A DNA stretch of 64,000 nt from Aldrovandia affinis. Lineage: Eukaryota > Chordata > Actinopteri > Notacanthiformes > Halosauridae. A program made the position numbers and the translations under genes. Shown here piece after piece: positions 33,471 to 46,400 of the stretch. The stretch spans positions 1,026,501 to 1,090,500 of the forward strand of contig JAINUG010000177.1 in assembly GCA_029706075.1 (NCBI GenBank). Reading direction: 5' to 3'. How positions within the stretch are numbered: position 1 is the first letter of the stretch; every line of letters starts with the position of its first letter. The notes beneath the pieces were generated by a model, which did no database searches, had not been told where the DNA came from, and saw only the letters and a list, made by a program, of their open reading frames with translations.

Positions 33471-35974
33471 CCTTTAAATCAAATAGATATGTCTTGGACG
33501 TCATCCAAAAGGCCCTCCCTGACTCACTGCCCAGCTGGCTAAAAGCCCTGAACAGTGCAAACCTGATGCTTTGAGTCACAGGCTTTTGTTGGCTTAAATT
33601 AGGCCAGTTGTTGGAGCTTGTGTTGTTAATGCCAGGTGGAAGACTGTGGCCCTTAACTCAGGTTTTACAACGCCTTGTAGTGTTCTAAACCGTGAGCGAA
33701 ATGCACTCCCCAAATGAATCCCCCTTTCTGCAATATTCCAATATAAAATCCACTCAATATGTGTGTCAACAGTCTTGACAGCACACCGATTTTTCTGCGT
33801 GACACACTTAACACGATATCATATCAGTGGATATAGTCGCTGAGACAAGGCGGAGAGGATTGAAAAATAACCCCACCTGAGCATGGAAACCCAAAGCTGG
33901 TAGCTTTATGGTGTTGTTGTATTCAATTATAAGGATAAACTGGGGGAAACTCATTGATGTTCTTGAAGTCGTTACTGTATCACGACGAGCGACGTCACTT
34001 TCCAAAACACGGTTGTCAAAACCACTGCTAAGCGCAGCTATACGTGTGTGAAAGGCTAGCCTAGTTAGGAAACTATATGCCGTATGGATGCCAAAAATTA
34101 CAATGAAAAGATAGCTATCTGGCGAACGTCTTTTGTACCTCGACTGATAGACATGCGATGCTGTCTCAACAACAACTCGTGCCAAATTAGCTATACACCT
34201 GGCTATAGGTATCTGTTTGAGATGATAAATTGGTTAACGTTTATTTTTCATAACTTTGTCTGAACAAACCTACGAAGCCTAATTATCATTATCTGTCTGG
34301 AATGCTGCCGACGCATATACATACCCCGAGGCGGTCAGCAGCAAACAACCAACTACTAGCTATTGTATTACTGAATAAAATCAAACTGGATAACAGTTTA
34401 TACTTCGCTACCCCCAAAAAAGCGCCCTGCCAGCTAAAGAACGTTAATTTACAGCTGGCTATTGTAGCACTTCCAGATAGCCAACTTTAGGTATACCTGC
34501 CCATTTCTCTAACGTTGTAACTAAGTTACGTAGCTCGCGCTAACTAACATTACGCGGGTATCCCTTCCAGCCAGCTGTTGTTGCTGGTGTACAAATGTTT
34601 TCCAGCTAACGGCGCTGCCAAGCTTATTAAGCATGCAACACATAACGTAACAATTGTTGACATGATCCACCAATGCCATAAAATAAAAAGCATGGATTAG
34701 CAAAACACATTCAGACCCATGCATGTCTAGCTAACTAATCTATTAACATTAACTACCTAACACTACTAGTACTAGTTGGCTAGTTTTGTTTGCAGGTAAA
34801 TTCGCAAACTGTAATTATCAAGCAAGCACCCGGAGTCGCTGCCAGTAACTAGTAAGCGAACGTTAGATCACCATGCAGATCTAGATGGCTGGATCGTTGG
34901 AGTTGTATGTAACTAACGAGCAAGCCATACAACTCGATACTAAACGAAATCGTAAAAACGTCAATAAAACTGACCCAATAGTCTTCGGTTCCAATGATAC
35001 GACCACCTCCTTATGGCAGCAGACCTTTTGGGGATTCAACATCCAACGCTTCTACGTGTAGATAACTAAGCTAGCTGTTTCACAAAAATATTTACTGTAG
35101 CCAGCTAGCTATGGTTTTCTATTCTTATGTCACGTATAGTCGCATTCTTGATGGAAGAAAGTAGGTATTTCCACCACTGAAATCTCTGTTGAACTACCAT
35201 CACATGCGACCTCCACCGGCAATAACAGAGCTCGCGGAGAACAAAAGTAAACTGTATTCATTCCCGTCACGTGCCGTTTCCTGGAATGTCTTGCGCCGGA
35301 GAACTTGGGATGCTTCTTCAACCAACTTTACCTGAAACATTAACAGTCCCCAGAACGTATTTCGGTTTGAATATTATTCAAAAATGTATAGGACCTTACG
35401 TTTCAAAACCATTCACCGTTCACCTGTGATTTTCACCACCACCTAGGCTAGGTCCTCGCGTATCAAATATGTTTATTTTTAAAACGGGAGTGAATTCACA
35501 ATATCCATGTTTGCGAGTGGATCAAACAACGCCAGGCATTATGTACTCAGAAAAAAATATTGAATTAGTTGTTTTAATTTACATTTTAATGAATGGGTGT
35601 CATTCATTAGTGTTGTTACATTGTGATACATTTGGTCAGACACAGAGGAAAGGTTAGAAAAGGAATGAGGAAAGAGAAAACAAATTACTTAAGTGACTGG
35701 GCCAACGACATTTCTGTCTAGCAAGACAGGGTCATTAAATGCATAGCATTCTATACAATAGAATAATGCATTCATAATTAATACATTTCAGTGGTGGTTA
35801 GCATGCGTTTATTGACACAATTAGACGATACGTAATGAACATACAAATATTGAATGCTAATATCAGTTTATTGTTCCAGATAGCACACATTAAAAAAAAC
35901 CTAATTCACTAGTAGCTCTGAGCTATGTCATTAGCCGACTATGACCATGGACCTATGAAACTGAATCTACATTA

Positions 35975-36190
35975 CATTGATGCATTTTGCAGATGCTCTT
36001 AATCAAAGCAACGTACTGCTTTTAAACACAGGGTACATTTACACAGCTAGATATTTACTAAATCAATTCAAGATTAAGTACCTTGCTCAAAAGGTACAAC
36101 AGCAGCACCCCACCTGGAAATCCTGAGTTTAAAACCCAGTTCCATAACAACGCACTACATTGGTTTCCAAACCACGAGACTACACTGTCT
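35975..36190 (-). mobile_element. V-SINE-like SINE
   Basis: Minus orientation of the 29287 type: tail 'gcattttgcagatgctctta', central 'agtaccttgctcaaaagg', and head complement 'ctgagtttaaaacccagttc'. Confidence 0.6.
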
Positions 36191-37177
36191 GGTAATATTT
36201 TCATAATATCTAATAAATGGCTCTGGTCATACAAATAATTACAGATGTATTTCACTGTTTCAGAGGTCAAACCAAAATATTTAAAGACCTCTAAGTCACT
36301 TACAATCTAATGGTAAAGTTAAATGCTTGGTTTGTTTTATTCAGTCCTATTTTACAACATAAATTGGACGTACTTTTTGTTTGTGCATGCGTTTATATTT
36401 TTGATACATACTTTTTTCCTGTGGTTTCTTGAGGACAGATGTTTGACATTAGCCTTTGGCTATGCAATGCAGCTGATGATTTTTTACATTGTAAAAAAAG
36501 CTTTTTGCTGTCTCTACCAAATAATCAAATATAAAATAAAATAACGGTTAACCAGTTGACAACCTTGTATCTAAATAACAGATCGCGCCCATGGGCAGGG
36601 TCAACCTCTTCCCATTTGTGATTGCTCTGGTCACTGCAGTCTTTCTGCTCAATCAGACCAGTCCTCCAAAGCAGTGACGGTAGCAGCTCAGCTGGTGACC
36701 TCCAGTGTAAAAGGGTCAGCTGGCCACAGGGGGGCGCACTTGCTAGTGTGCGATCTTCCTGAACTAATGAAGAATGTTGCAGTGACTGGATGAACCTAAA
36801 GCGACAACTGGCCATTCCAATAAGTTATTAAAAACAGGTAAAGAGAACATTAAATTGGTAGCAATTGCAATTGGGGTTTTTTAAAAGGAAGAAAATAAAC
36901 AATATTTGTTGACACCATTTTATTTAGTGGCCAAATTAGGAGACTATAGGAGTCAAGCTATTGCTTTCTGGCCGATAAGCAGCCTTATTGTGGTGAAATT
37001 TCATGCCACAATATAGTCTTACATTTTATTTTTTCACGTTTAGACCATAAAAAAGTAAAAATGCTACAACGATCTGTTCAAGCGATTGAATTTCAATCAA
37101 ATGGCGGCTACTGTAATAACAGATTGTTTTGGATGAAATTCAAACGGAAACTGGATGACATAAACAATCAATGCTTA

Positions 37178-37183
37178 TTTATT
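37178..37183 (-). terminator. Poly(A) signal AATAAA for the DUF4806 gene
   Basis: AATAAA on the minus strand begins 27 nt past the stop codon of the four-exon gene. Confidence 0.5.
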
Positions 37184-37209
37184 TTACAAGCCATGCTGGT
37201 GTGCGCTCT

Positions 37210-40200
37210 TCAGTCCTCGCTCTCCAATTTGACAAATATCAGTTCTTCAGAGGGTTTGCCAATACGTCTCCGACCCTTCTTCTGCCTGCCAGGAGCGTAT
37301 CGTAGCCATTTCTTTATCACATCTGCAAACTGTTTGTGTGTGGTATCTCTTCCAACAGGATTACTTCTGAAAGCTCCTGGAAACGCACACAGCTCAATGA
37401 ACATAACATTTCCCCTGTTCCTTCATTTCCCTTTCTGGTCACACTCCATTCAACACCAAAAATGAATTATTTTATTTTCTTCATACAGACACTGTTCATA
37501 GACTTGAACTATTTTGTGTTTTTATTTTCCATGTTGAATTTGCTATGCTGGCTATTCAAATGTTTATATTTTTATTCTGGGTTAATGTATGGCAATGAGC
37601 TCATTCCCTTAAAGTTGCCTCAGAAAAGAGCGCCTAAGAAAACAACATGATAATAACACATTGAAATGACTAAGGGCCCGATTCTGATTTCAGGAACTTA
37701 AGTGCATTTGTAAGCACCCTCAGTCAGGTGGGACTTAAGCAAATCAAAAACACTGAAATGGGTTTTGCTGAAATGGGTAGTCCGTCCTGGGTTGCACTGA
37801 GTATGTTTACACACACCTCTCAGTTCTTAAGTCATTCTATATCATAAAAAACAGTTAGGTTACATAAGCATAAGTCAGGACAGACCCTATAGTGACAGGC
37901 TCAGTTTGTGCAAACATTACCTTACAATGTCTCTAACTCACATGCGGTAGATCCTTTGTTACATCTAAGCATACATACAGGGATATATGGTGTGTATGTG
38001 TAAAACAGCTTACGAAAAAGGACTTCCTGCAGTCTGGTGACTCTGAAGCTTCTTTTATGTCCATGGCCAGCCCAATTCAGTAGGCAGGCCACTCCCACCG
38101 AGAGCACTGTAGTCATTATGTTGCGAACTACAACATCCACAGTGGTACCACCCAACACGGACAGGCGAGATATCTATGGTATAAGGAAGATTGCTTAACA
38201 CACGTACAAACATACACACGTTTCCTCTGAATGAAGGGCAACTTTAACGTTAACTAGACTATAGTTTATATTTTACATCTGCACATGACAGCACTTTTCA
38301 CAGCATTTACATTAACTGCATAAATACAGTGCCAGTCAAAAGTTTGAGTACACCTTTAGGTTTATCTCATAATTGACAATGTTTTACATCATATACATTT
38401 CTGTAAATACAAAGAACACAACAATAATAGACAAAAGGAACATCAAAGCAATGTTCAAGAAAATTGAATTTTATATTGAATCTTGGATTCCTCAAAATAG
38501 CCACCCTTTGTGGTTAATAAGTTTCAGCAGGAAATCACCCAACATGTCTTCCCAGCTATCCTGCAGCAATTCCCAGAGACACTTGTGGGTTGCTTTGCTT
38601 TGACTCTTCTGTCCAGTTCGTCCCATACAAGTTCTATGGGAATGAGGTCTGGACACTGGGCAGGCCAGGTCCTTAGTTTGAGTTGTCCTCCGTGTTCCTC
38701 CTTCACCAGATAGTTTTTGCACAACTTCAAGGTGTGCAAGGTGGCCAGATTAACAATAATCCTGATGTACTCAAACTTTTGTTTGGTACTGTATGTACTA
38801 CTGTAGTAGTAAATAAACACCTTTTACCCAATATCTTTATGGCTTAACCTTCTCTGACCATAGTTGTAGACTGGGGCCTATCAAGCCTATTTGGGGGTTA
38901 CACTGGCATTTTCACACACATAGCTCATTTTTGCATTCTGTCTCTGTCCTCTTTGTTGTGGGAGGAACACAGTCCATTGCAGATACAAAGAAATAGATGA
39001 ATACATTTGCTAGCCATTTAAGTCTATGCAGATGAATATAAATGTAAGAAACACATTTTTCAATGAGCAATTATTTTATGTTTTGCATTGCCCTATTTTG
39101 CAAGATCTCTAATGTTAAGAAACAACGGTGGGGTCAATTCCATTTGAATTCAGGAAATGAAATAGAACTCATTAACTGAAAAAAACAATGTAAAATGATG
39201 GCCAATGAACTCCAATTCATCTCCTGAATTGATTTAATTTAAATTGAATTGACCCCCCTCAACACTGGTTAGCCTAGGTACTGAAAAATCTAAGCATTAT
39301 ATGAAAAATTATGATTTACCAGTGTATCTACTATAGCTGGCAATTTAAAACAAACCTCCATCAATGGCTAACCAACATATGACTAATTTTTTTTTATACA
39401 AATTAAAAAAACAAAGGCTTTACTTGATGTGAATGGTTGTCTAGTGTCTACCAATGACGGATGTGATTTCGGTCTCCACCAACACTTGACACCCATATGA
39501 AGTTCACACACAATTGTTTTAAGGACCAGGCTCATGAAACGTAATTTACTGCATGACTATATTGCTGCGTTGAACTTTCAGGCCCCAGAATTGACCTCTA
39601 ATTATAATTGCTATTTTCTATACTGCTGTAAGCCACCACTGACAGCTGTAACAGACTGCTTCCACTCAAATGTAGCTATAGCTACTCCACCACTGACTGA
39701 GCTAAAGTTGATGACACATTGCGTCCGGTCACAACACAAACTTACCATTCTTGTCTGCTCCCTGGGCTCCCCCAAACGCCTTTCAACTTCATCAAGATGT
39801 TCCATTGATCTTATTGGTAGCTCGATCTCTATTGGCTCCACTTGATGCATTTGCATACTGGTCTGCAATGCTCTCAGAACTGTCCACTGTCTCTGCTGTT
39901 CTTCCTTGATCTCGTGCAAAAGTGACAAGATTTCCCTTTGAGTCGCCATATCTGGATGACAGAATGGAGCAATTAAATAGCAGTGCAGGACAACAGCAGG
40001 GAAATAGATATATTGACAACACTGAAACTGTACTCCAACTCTGACCCAGTCAGTCAGTGGTGGCATCGAGTGCAAGCTTGCCTTCTCCCTTTATTTCATG
40101 TTTGATGTCAAATATAACAAATACAACTAGGCAGATTTCCTACTCATACCAATATATAACTGATTAGCACACAATAGGAAGCCCCAAGATGCTGAAATTG

Positions 40201-40982
40201 AATTTAGGCTACATATTATGCCACATGCATGAGGTAAGTTTTTCAAAGCAACCCAGTGGGTATCTGAGGGTCTATTGACATTGGTTGTGTGGTGGTTGGC
40301 TTCACATTGGAATACTAACATTGCGGGAAGGACTTTGTGCATGGCTCAGAAAACAATACATTCACATTGTGTTCATAACATAGTGATTTGGGTTGTGATG
40401 TGGCCCTGTGTCTGTGTTGGAAGAGGACCATCACATGACATAATTCCCACATTTAATCTCGCGTGTAGCCGAAACAGTGTCATTGTAATGTCTAAAAAGC
40501 CTTTCATTTTCAACCGCAAATTACAGCGTCAGATTAGTCAAGCTTTAAACGTTTGCGCAAGCATAGCACAACACAAAATGCCCGCGGGGTAGACAATAGC
40601 AATGCATAAAACACAATGACTTTAGTTCAATTGTAAACATCGGGCTTTCGTGCAAATAAAACATAAACATTGCTAGTTTGCTTGGCGAACATGAAGGTCG
40701 TTTACCCTGCGATGGATTCGGCTCTTCAGGTCCATTCCTACTGCCGATGTATGATTCCGTTTTTGCCTCCACATGGGTGTCTGGTCCATTTTCATCCAGG
40801 TCGGAAGCATCAGTTTCTGCCTCTGGTCCATTTTCATCCAGATCGTTAAGATCCTGTGAGACAGCCTTAAGTCTCTGTTGTAGTATTTCCAGTGTTTCTA
40901 ATGCAATGCTAGTCATGTGTTTTTTCACTAAAGTGTCCACATGTCGCCGCATTTTCCTATGAGAGGGATTTCCGTGGTCCAT
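37210..40982 (-). CDS. Complete four-exon DUF4806-like protein gene, 269 aa
   Basis: Coding exons on the minus strand are 40706-40982, 39746-39951, 38014-38173 and 37210-37376. All have GT donors and AG acceptors, and the phases (1, 0, 1) sum to 810 nt without a stop. Residues 1-92 are basic then acidic, with a repeated DLDENGP motif. Residues 94-120 (MATQREILSLLHEIKEEQQ) look like a coiled coil. About 136-240 match what I recall of DUF4806 proteins: ELPIRSMEHLDEVERRL, LGGTTVDVVVRNIM, LNWAGHGHKRSF, and DVIKKWLRYAPGR. The tail is basic (QKKGRRR) and ends EELIFVKLESED. ATG is the only methionine near the 5' end in frame. The family is widespread in teleosts and its function is not known to me; I assign none. 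A Tc1 copy and a small MITE lie in its second intron. Alternative: a domesticated transposon-associated gene. Confidence 0.82.
38327..38791 (-). mobile_element. Tc1-like element (family B) with both ends, internally deleted
   Basis: Inverted ends 'cagtgccagtcaaaagtttg' and 'actcaaacttttgtttggta', flanked by TA on both sides. The minus strand keeps a transposase C-terminal remnant (RTWPAQCPDLIPIELVWDEL, DRRVKAKQPTSVS). It lies in the second intron of the DUF4806 gene, in the same orientation as the gene. Confidence 0.9.
39130..39254. mobile_element. Small palindromic MITE
   Basis: 'gggtcaattccatttgaatt' at the left and 'aaattgaattgaccccc' at the right are inverted copies about 125 bp apart; the interior is also AT-rich and self-complementary ('aattcagg'/'cctgaatt'). 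Located in the second intron of the DUF4806 gene. Confidence 0.8.
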
Positions 40983-41743
40983 CGATTTACCCAAATGTTG
41001 GTTGATACCTGTTTGTTGACGTAGACTTAAAATACTGCGCTAGTCATCAACAATACTTCACAGCAGACACAACACGTTATTGCAACTTTTTGCAGCAAGG
41101 TCGTGATTTGGTTGGGGTACTACCCTTGTAGTAACGTTTATTTTTTAACCACTCCCAAACCACAACTTTCCAGCTACGTTGCAAATAGGTCCAGATGGCA
41201 TTTATACTTTTTCTCGACAGTGAAACATTTTAATGACGTGTTTGCGACCCAGCAAACACAGCGTTTTCAAAACGTTCCATCACCTTAAAAGTTTTAAAAC
41301 GTTATTTGGCCAACTGTGTTCATAACACGAGATGAGAAACGTTGCTAAACGTGGATAGTCCGTTCTCAGGTTGCCCATAACACGTTATCTCTAACGTTGT
41401 GTAGCTAGCATTGGCTAGCTATCTCTCTCCCATTGCTAGTGTCACGACCGCAGTTGAATTAATGCCGTCATTTAGATCACGTCAACGATTTACCCGCTTT
41501 CCCCACTGAAAAACAACACCCCAATAATGAGTAAAAAATAAAGACGGATAGTTTTTCTTAACACTCACCTTCACTAAACATTTGCGTCTCTGACTTCCTC
41601 CTCAGCGCAGAATTACGTTGAGATGATTTTGAGTTTATGTGGGCTTTGTTTTCGTGGTTTGCCTAACGTCTTGATTACGACACCAACTACACCCAGTAAC
41701 ACATTTCACATTGAACCCGAGTAGCCTACCATATCACAATAAA

Positions 41744-41942
41744 TAGTATCTCAACAAAAAAGTTTTCAAAGTAAAAAAGTTACTCACATATATAAAGCAT
41801 AGGCTATAGCCTACCCTCTGTAATCTGTAAAATAGACGACACGATGAAGAGACAAATTACTCGAGCGAATATGAGAAGCACTGTTTTGGATCAGTGCTTG
41901 TTCAGTTTCTGTGAAATGTATTGATGAGTTCAGTTGTAACTT
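41744..41942. repeat. Unclassified local repeat, copy 1
   Basis: Contains 'tatctcaacaaaaaagtttt', 'gttactcacatatataaagc' and 'cagtgcttgttcagtttctg'. Related segments occur at 47372-47433 and 47985-48211 with the two halves in the opposite order. Confidence 0.75.
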
Positions 41943-42057
41943 GGCTGAGTGACTTGTTTAGAAGTTACTGGGAGGTAACTGTTGCATGCAGTTACAAGCT
42001 ACTTGCAGGTAGGCTACATACAGGTAACTGTATTGCCTACTGAGCCTACCTACAGTA

Positions 42058-42182
42058 GGTAGAGCATGGCGCTTACAACGCTGAGGTTGTCGGCTCGATT
42101 CCCATTGCGACCATATATACTGAAAAATGTATGCATTCATTATTGTAAGTCGCCTTGGATAAAAGCGTCTGCTAAATGGAAT
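42058..42182 (+). mobile_element. tRNA-derived SINE
   Basis: Plus orientation: 'ggtagagcatggcgcttaca', 'gtcggctcgattcccattgc', then the tail 'cttggataaaagcgtctgct'. Confidence 0.8.
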
Positions 42183-42191
42183 ATATATTAT

Positions 42192-42345
42192 ACTAACTGC
42201 CAAAATAAAGGAAATGCTTCAGTAAATAAGGGATACAAAGTATATTGAAAGCAGGTGCACTGACGCTGTTCTGGTGGGTTGTGGTGCCCCAACGCAGTAT
42301 AAAGACACTTTATGTTTGTGTTTCCTTTATTTTGACAGTTACATA
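42192..42345. mobile_element. Tc1-type MITE (family A)
   Basis: Ends 'ctaactgccaaaataaagga' and 'tcctttattttgacagttac' are inverted copies 154 bp apart. The interior keeps only family A end sequences ('gcccc aacgcagtataaaga' type). It sits a few bases past the tail of the SINE at 42058-42182. Confidence 0.85.
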
Positions 42346-42736
42346 TAGATTCCCATTGTTTTCGGACACCAAGCTAGCCGATTGTGCATTCAGGGATTTC
42401 TGTAGTTAGCGAATTCAATAAAACAATTTGTACGCGTAGTACGTATTGAATAGTATTGGAAACAATATATTTAAATCGCCTTTGGGTGAACAATCACTTT
42501 AAATGCTGGTCTATTTGTTAAGTGCTTGGTTTAAAATTGTGTGTGGTTTGAAGATAAACTGCAAGATAGGTAAAATAACCTACGCGTTATGCAATGTAGG
42601 CTACCAGTAGAATATTGTTTAACTCAATCATCGATTGAAATCTGTCTTGACTCTTTTTGTGCGTCCATGTTTCATCTCCTCCATACTTACCCTTAACAAC
42701 ATAATTGTATTGTTTTATAATGGATCAGCTCAATCC

Positions 42737-42883
42737 CGCACGGCACACACCGGGTTTGGCACCGGTGGGCGTGGTTTCCATTCAATTTATAAAAGGCACA
42801 AGCCGCGCGCGAATTATGCCGGTGGCACTCCCGGCCAGAGCCGACTCTGGCGGGACGGAGAATCGAACCCCGGTCTCTGCTGA
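42737..42883 (-). mobile_element. tRNA-derived SINE with GC-rich body
   Basis: On the minus strand a B-box-like 'ggggttcgattctccgtccc' is followed by 'gccagagtcggctctggc' and 'cgggagtgccac'. The same GC-rich block occurs at 50906-50941 in the opposite orientation, so it is a dispersed family. Confidence 0.65.
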
Positions 42884-43489
42884 AATTAATTTTAACACAT
42901 ATATTGTTCAATATTGTTCATCTGTGTGCAATATTGAAAGTATAATTCCATATCTATTAATTTCGACTTGAACAGTTACTTATAATTTGTAATAGCATTT
43001 TATAGTTTTAGCTAGAATGTTTTAAAGCTAGTAGCTTAAGCTAGTTTGTGCTACTGAAATGGATAATGTGCCATATTCATTCTGTCACTCCAAAGTAATG
43101 GGTAGCATTCTTTAATGGCCCTTCAGATATCGGATAGCGCTCCATGCTTGTATTTGGTCATGTTTACAACTGAGTCTTGATTTGGTTTCCCTTTATTCTC
43201 TTTATTCCTGTGTTTACTTGATCACATTGCAATACACATTATTGTTGCACATTAATGGAAATGTATTGTTCATCCATTTTTGCTGATATTTCTGTGTAAC
43301 TTTCAGACATGTCGAATAAATATGAATACACATGAATACAATTCTAACTAATTGAGCATTTTCTGTAAGGACAAAGGCTGCACATCTAAAGTTGCCCTCA
43401 CACAACCCTGTCGGACGCAGAGTTCTCTGTAAAAAGATGCCTGTGTGGCATTTTAGGCTGCGCCGCCAGGGTGGCCTCACACCGCCGAC

Positions 43490-46400
43490 TCATCGCCTCT
43501 GGGTTGGCTTGCGGCTGGTCGTGGCCACCTTTAACCTGTACTCTGAGAGGTAGGAGGTGGAGTGCTGGAAGGGTCCCGTGGGCCTGACAAACTCGTCCAG
43601 CTGCCGGATGGCAGGGCGTGTCTGGAGGCCCCAGGGCCGGTAGTCGCAGGTGTAGGAGGTGAGGAACTGCATGTGCTTAGGCGAGTCGTATGGCAAGTTC
43701 TGCCGCTGGTAGACTGGCGGCGTCGGGCAGATCTTGCAGCTGTCGCCGTACTCGGTGGGTTTGAGCCTGATGTTCTCCTTGGCCGTCTTGGGGGTCTGGG
43801 GCAAATCGGGGCCATCCCCCTGCGCAATCCTGAGGGCCTGGGCATAACGGGCATACCTAGTAGAGGTGGTAGGGTTTGGGTTGTACAGGACCCCCTGCAG
43901 TTTGGAGGGGCGCTGTGGCGCCTCGGGCGCGTACTGGGGGGTAGAGCGGGCGACAGCCTGGAAAGACTGGTACTTGGGCACCTTGGGACCCGGCCTGGCT
44001 GGTGTAATCCACTCGGCAGCGCAGACCCCCTGCATGCCTGCGTAAGCCTTGGGCCCATAGTCAGTCTGGTAGGAGGTGGTCCCCTGGAACCTGGCGTCGC
44101 TCAGAGTCAGGTTGTCAACGGGCCTGAAGGGCTTCCGCCGCAGGACGCCGTCCCACCTGCAGAAGTTCTCTTCATGAGGATAGAAGAGACTCAAGTTTAG
44201 ACCCCTTTTTTTTATTACCACCACCAATTACATTTCAGCTGCAGTAGTACCAAAAGGTACATTGTAAAGGGTTTATCTTTAACAGTGGGGGGGGCATCTT
44301 GAGATTCCCACCTGTGATCCTCCGCATCACCGACAGAACCAAGAATGCTACTGAGAAGCCACATTTCACAGGCCTGAATCAATTCTCACAGACTGAACAA
44401 CTTTGAGTTACCGTAAACCAGGTATCTCAAACTCCAGTCCTGCAGGGCCGCAGTGTCTGTTCGTTTTTGGTGTCTCAGCACTAAATTGCTTAGTTGATTG
44501 GCAAAATACCCTGGCCCAATTCCATTTCCGAATGTTTATTTAATTATCTCGCTGTGTGTAGTTTTGCCTTTATGAGTTCACATCATTCCCTCTCTTTCAC
44601 GCCCTCCAATCACGTCTGCTCAGGTGTAGACGCTGACAGACTCACTTGTACGGATCTCACATAATTCTTTGTGAACAATAGGTTTTAAAAATGCATTCGT
44701 AGAACAATGGGGAAAGCAGTACATCAATCATAATAGCGGGTGATGGCAAATCTGTTTATAAATGCGAGTGAATTTAAACAACGACATTTGAATATTATTG
44801 TCCATTTTGAATTTATAATTCATACTACGTTTTAATATTGCTGAATATACTGACCTACACTGGGCCATTACAATCATTTAACTGCTCATTAACTTAAATA
44901 TATATAATTTAAGGGTCTGATGAGGAGACTCGGAAACGACACGAGCTGCAATGTCGCTAATGCTTCCAAATGTCCAAACAAACAGTACTGCAAAGCTGGG
45001 ATTGGATGTTCCTCAAATGTATAGCTGTGATGACGATCGCGTTTTCCATGGCAGTGGCGTCTTTTTCTGCTACGGAATTTTTTGGACAAGTCGCAAGGCT
45101 GTTCCATTTTTAAATGCTACCATTCCTCCATCTGGTTTCACTCGCACTGCCCAAGTGCAAGTGTTACTCCAACTCACTCATATGACATAAACAAAAAGTC
45201 GTATGGAGTCTGCCTCGCAGCAGGGAAGGGAGAGAGTTGAGGAGGCCACTAATTAAACTGAATTTCCTCCTGGTTTCAAAGGCCTAAATTGGCTGTTGAT
45301 TGAAAGAAAGCCACAAACACCTGCGACACAGCAGCTCTCTGGGAATGGAGTTTGACATTCCTAATTTAAACCTTACCTTGACATAAATGCAGCACAGTGA
45401 CGGTGGTGGTTTGTCACATGTACCATTTTCTATCTTGTTAGGTTATGCATGTACAGTTACAGTTACAGTTATAACTGGATGTCTGGACTAGACTTTTTTA
45501 CACCGTGAAAGGACACAGCCCCAGGCAGTTCCACAGCAGTGGGACACATACCTCTGTATGCAGTGGTATAGTTCCTCTTCCCCCCTGGTGGACTGTACCT
45601 CGTGGCCTTCCTCGCTGTGACCTTGTCAGGCCTCTGTGTTGCATTCTGTATAACAAAGCTAGGCCTAGAAAAACAGGGGCGTGGTTATTTATACTGTCGT
45701 GTTTCATTGTTTCCCTCCCACATCTCTGTCCCCTTGAAATGGAAAAAAATGGCAATGGCTTTCATTGTTTTTATGATAAACAAAAATGGTTAACATTTTA
45801 TATCCAATACGTGAAATAAGGTTATAAGGTAATATATATATATATTTTTTAAAGGTAATAAATCCCTCCACAGCTCCCATAGAACAGTGTAAGAGTTATA
45901 GACAATAATAATACGAAAACTACATTTCTAGTGATAGTGGTATTGAGCAAGTTATGGACAGATGCAGATATCTAGAAAACTAGCACGCAATAACAAAGCT
46001 GCCAGTACAAGTGTGACAGTGTTGGTTCTGCCCGCAGCGAGTTTCGAACCGACGGATCTCTGACGCGACAAGAGAGCGATTAAGTCTCTAACTCCGGGAA
46101 CTAATCGTACTCTTATCCACGTCACTCTGCAGCGGGTGCTCACTGAGCCCATCCGCTACACAAGGTCAACATAACACAATATGTAAACCTCCAAGACAGC
46201 TGGCATTAGCTGCATAGCAACAACCTAAACAAGTAAATGATTGATTCATTGACAAAGATTGATTTAAAAGGAGAAAAGTATGAGGTGCTGGTTGAACTCC
46301 CGTTGTCCTTCCTTTCCTCGTGCTCTAATACGTACAATCACAGACGGTGATATGGGTCTGAACGTATCGAGGAGTGACAGTAAGTGAAGATGTTCACTTA

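Larger units (their letters stand above)
14716..37209. other. Long stretch without supported genes
   Basis: About 22.5 kb between the rin2 start codon and the DUF4806 gene. It presumably includes rin2 upstream exons, introns or promoters, but none can be pinned down. It holds microsatellites, two minisatellites (18345-18908), Tc1 and hAT MITEs, SINEs, and moderately GC-rich unique blocks (for example 22230-22700 and 27580-28250) that might be conserved non-coding DNA. 34000-35330 is rich in 'gctagctaac' motifs. I see no protein-coding exon that I can support. Confidence 0.6.
40983..43489. other. Intergenic region upstream of the DUF4806 gene
   Basis: Contains the presumed promoter of the DUF4806 gene (no clear TATA box seen), a local repeat at 41744-41942, a SINE (42058-42182), a Tc1 MITE (42192-42345), another SINE (42737-42883), and the 3' flank of the SAXO-like gene. 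TTTATT at 43192-43197 and 43201-43206 gives AATAAA on the minus strand. Confidence 0.6.

Noticed and set aside
35140-35340. CpG-containing block as a rin2 upstream promoter
   Set aside because: Moderately GC-rich with a 'cacgtg' site, but no first exon or donor that can be linked to rin2 by eye.
43531-44200. Overlapping open frames of 175 codons (minus) and 212 codons (plus) at the SAXO-like exon
   Set aside because: They are shadows of the SAXO-like frame in GC-rich DNA; only the 43490-44156 frame has recurring motifs and compatible splice sites.
44951-45190. 80-codon plus-strand frame starting MSLMLPNVQTN
   Set aside because: Not recognised, no splice context tying it to a gene, and it lies in the intron of the SAXO-like gene between MITE-like ends.
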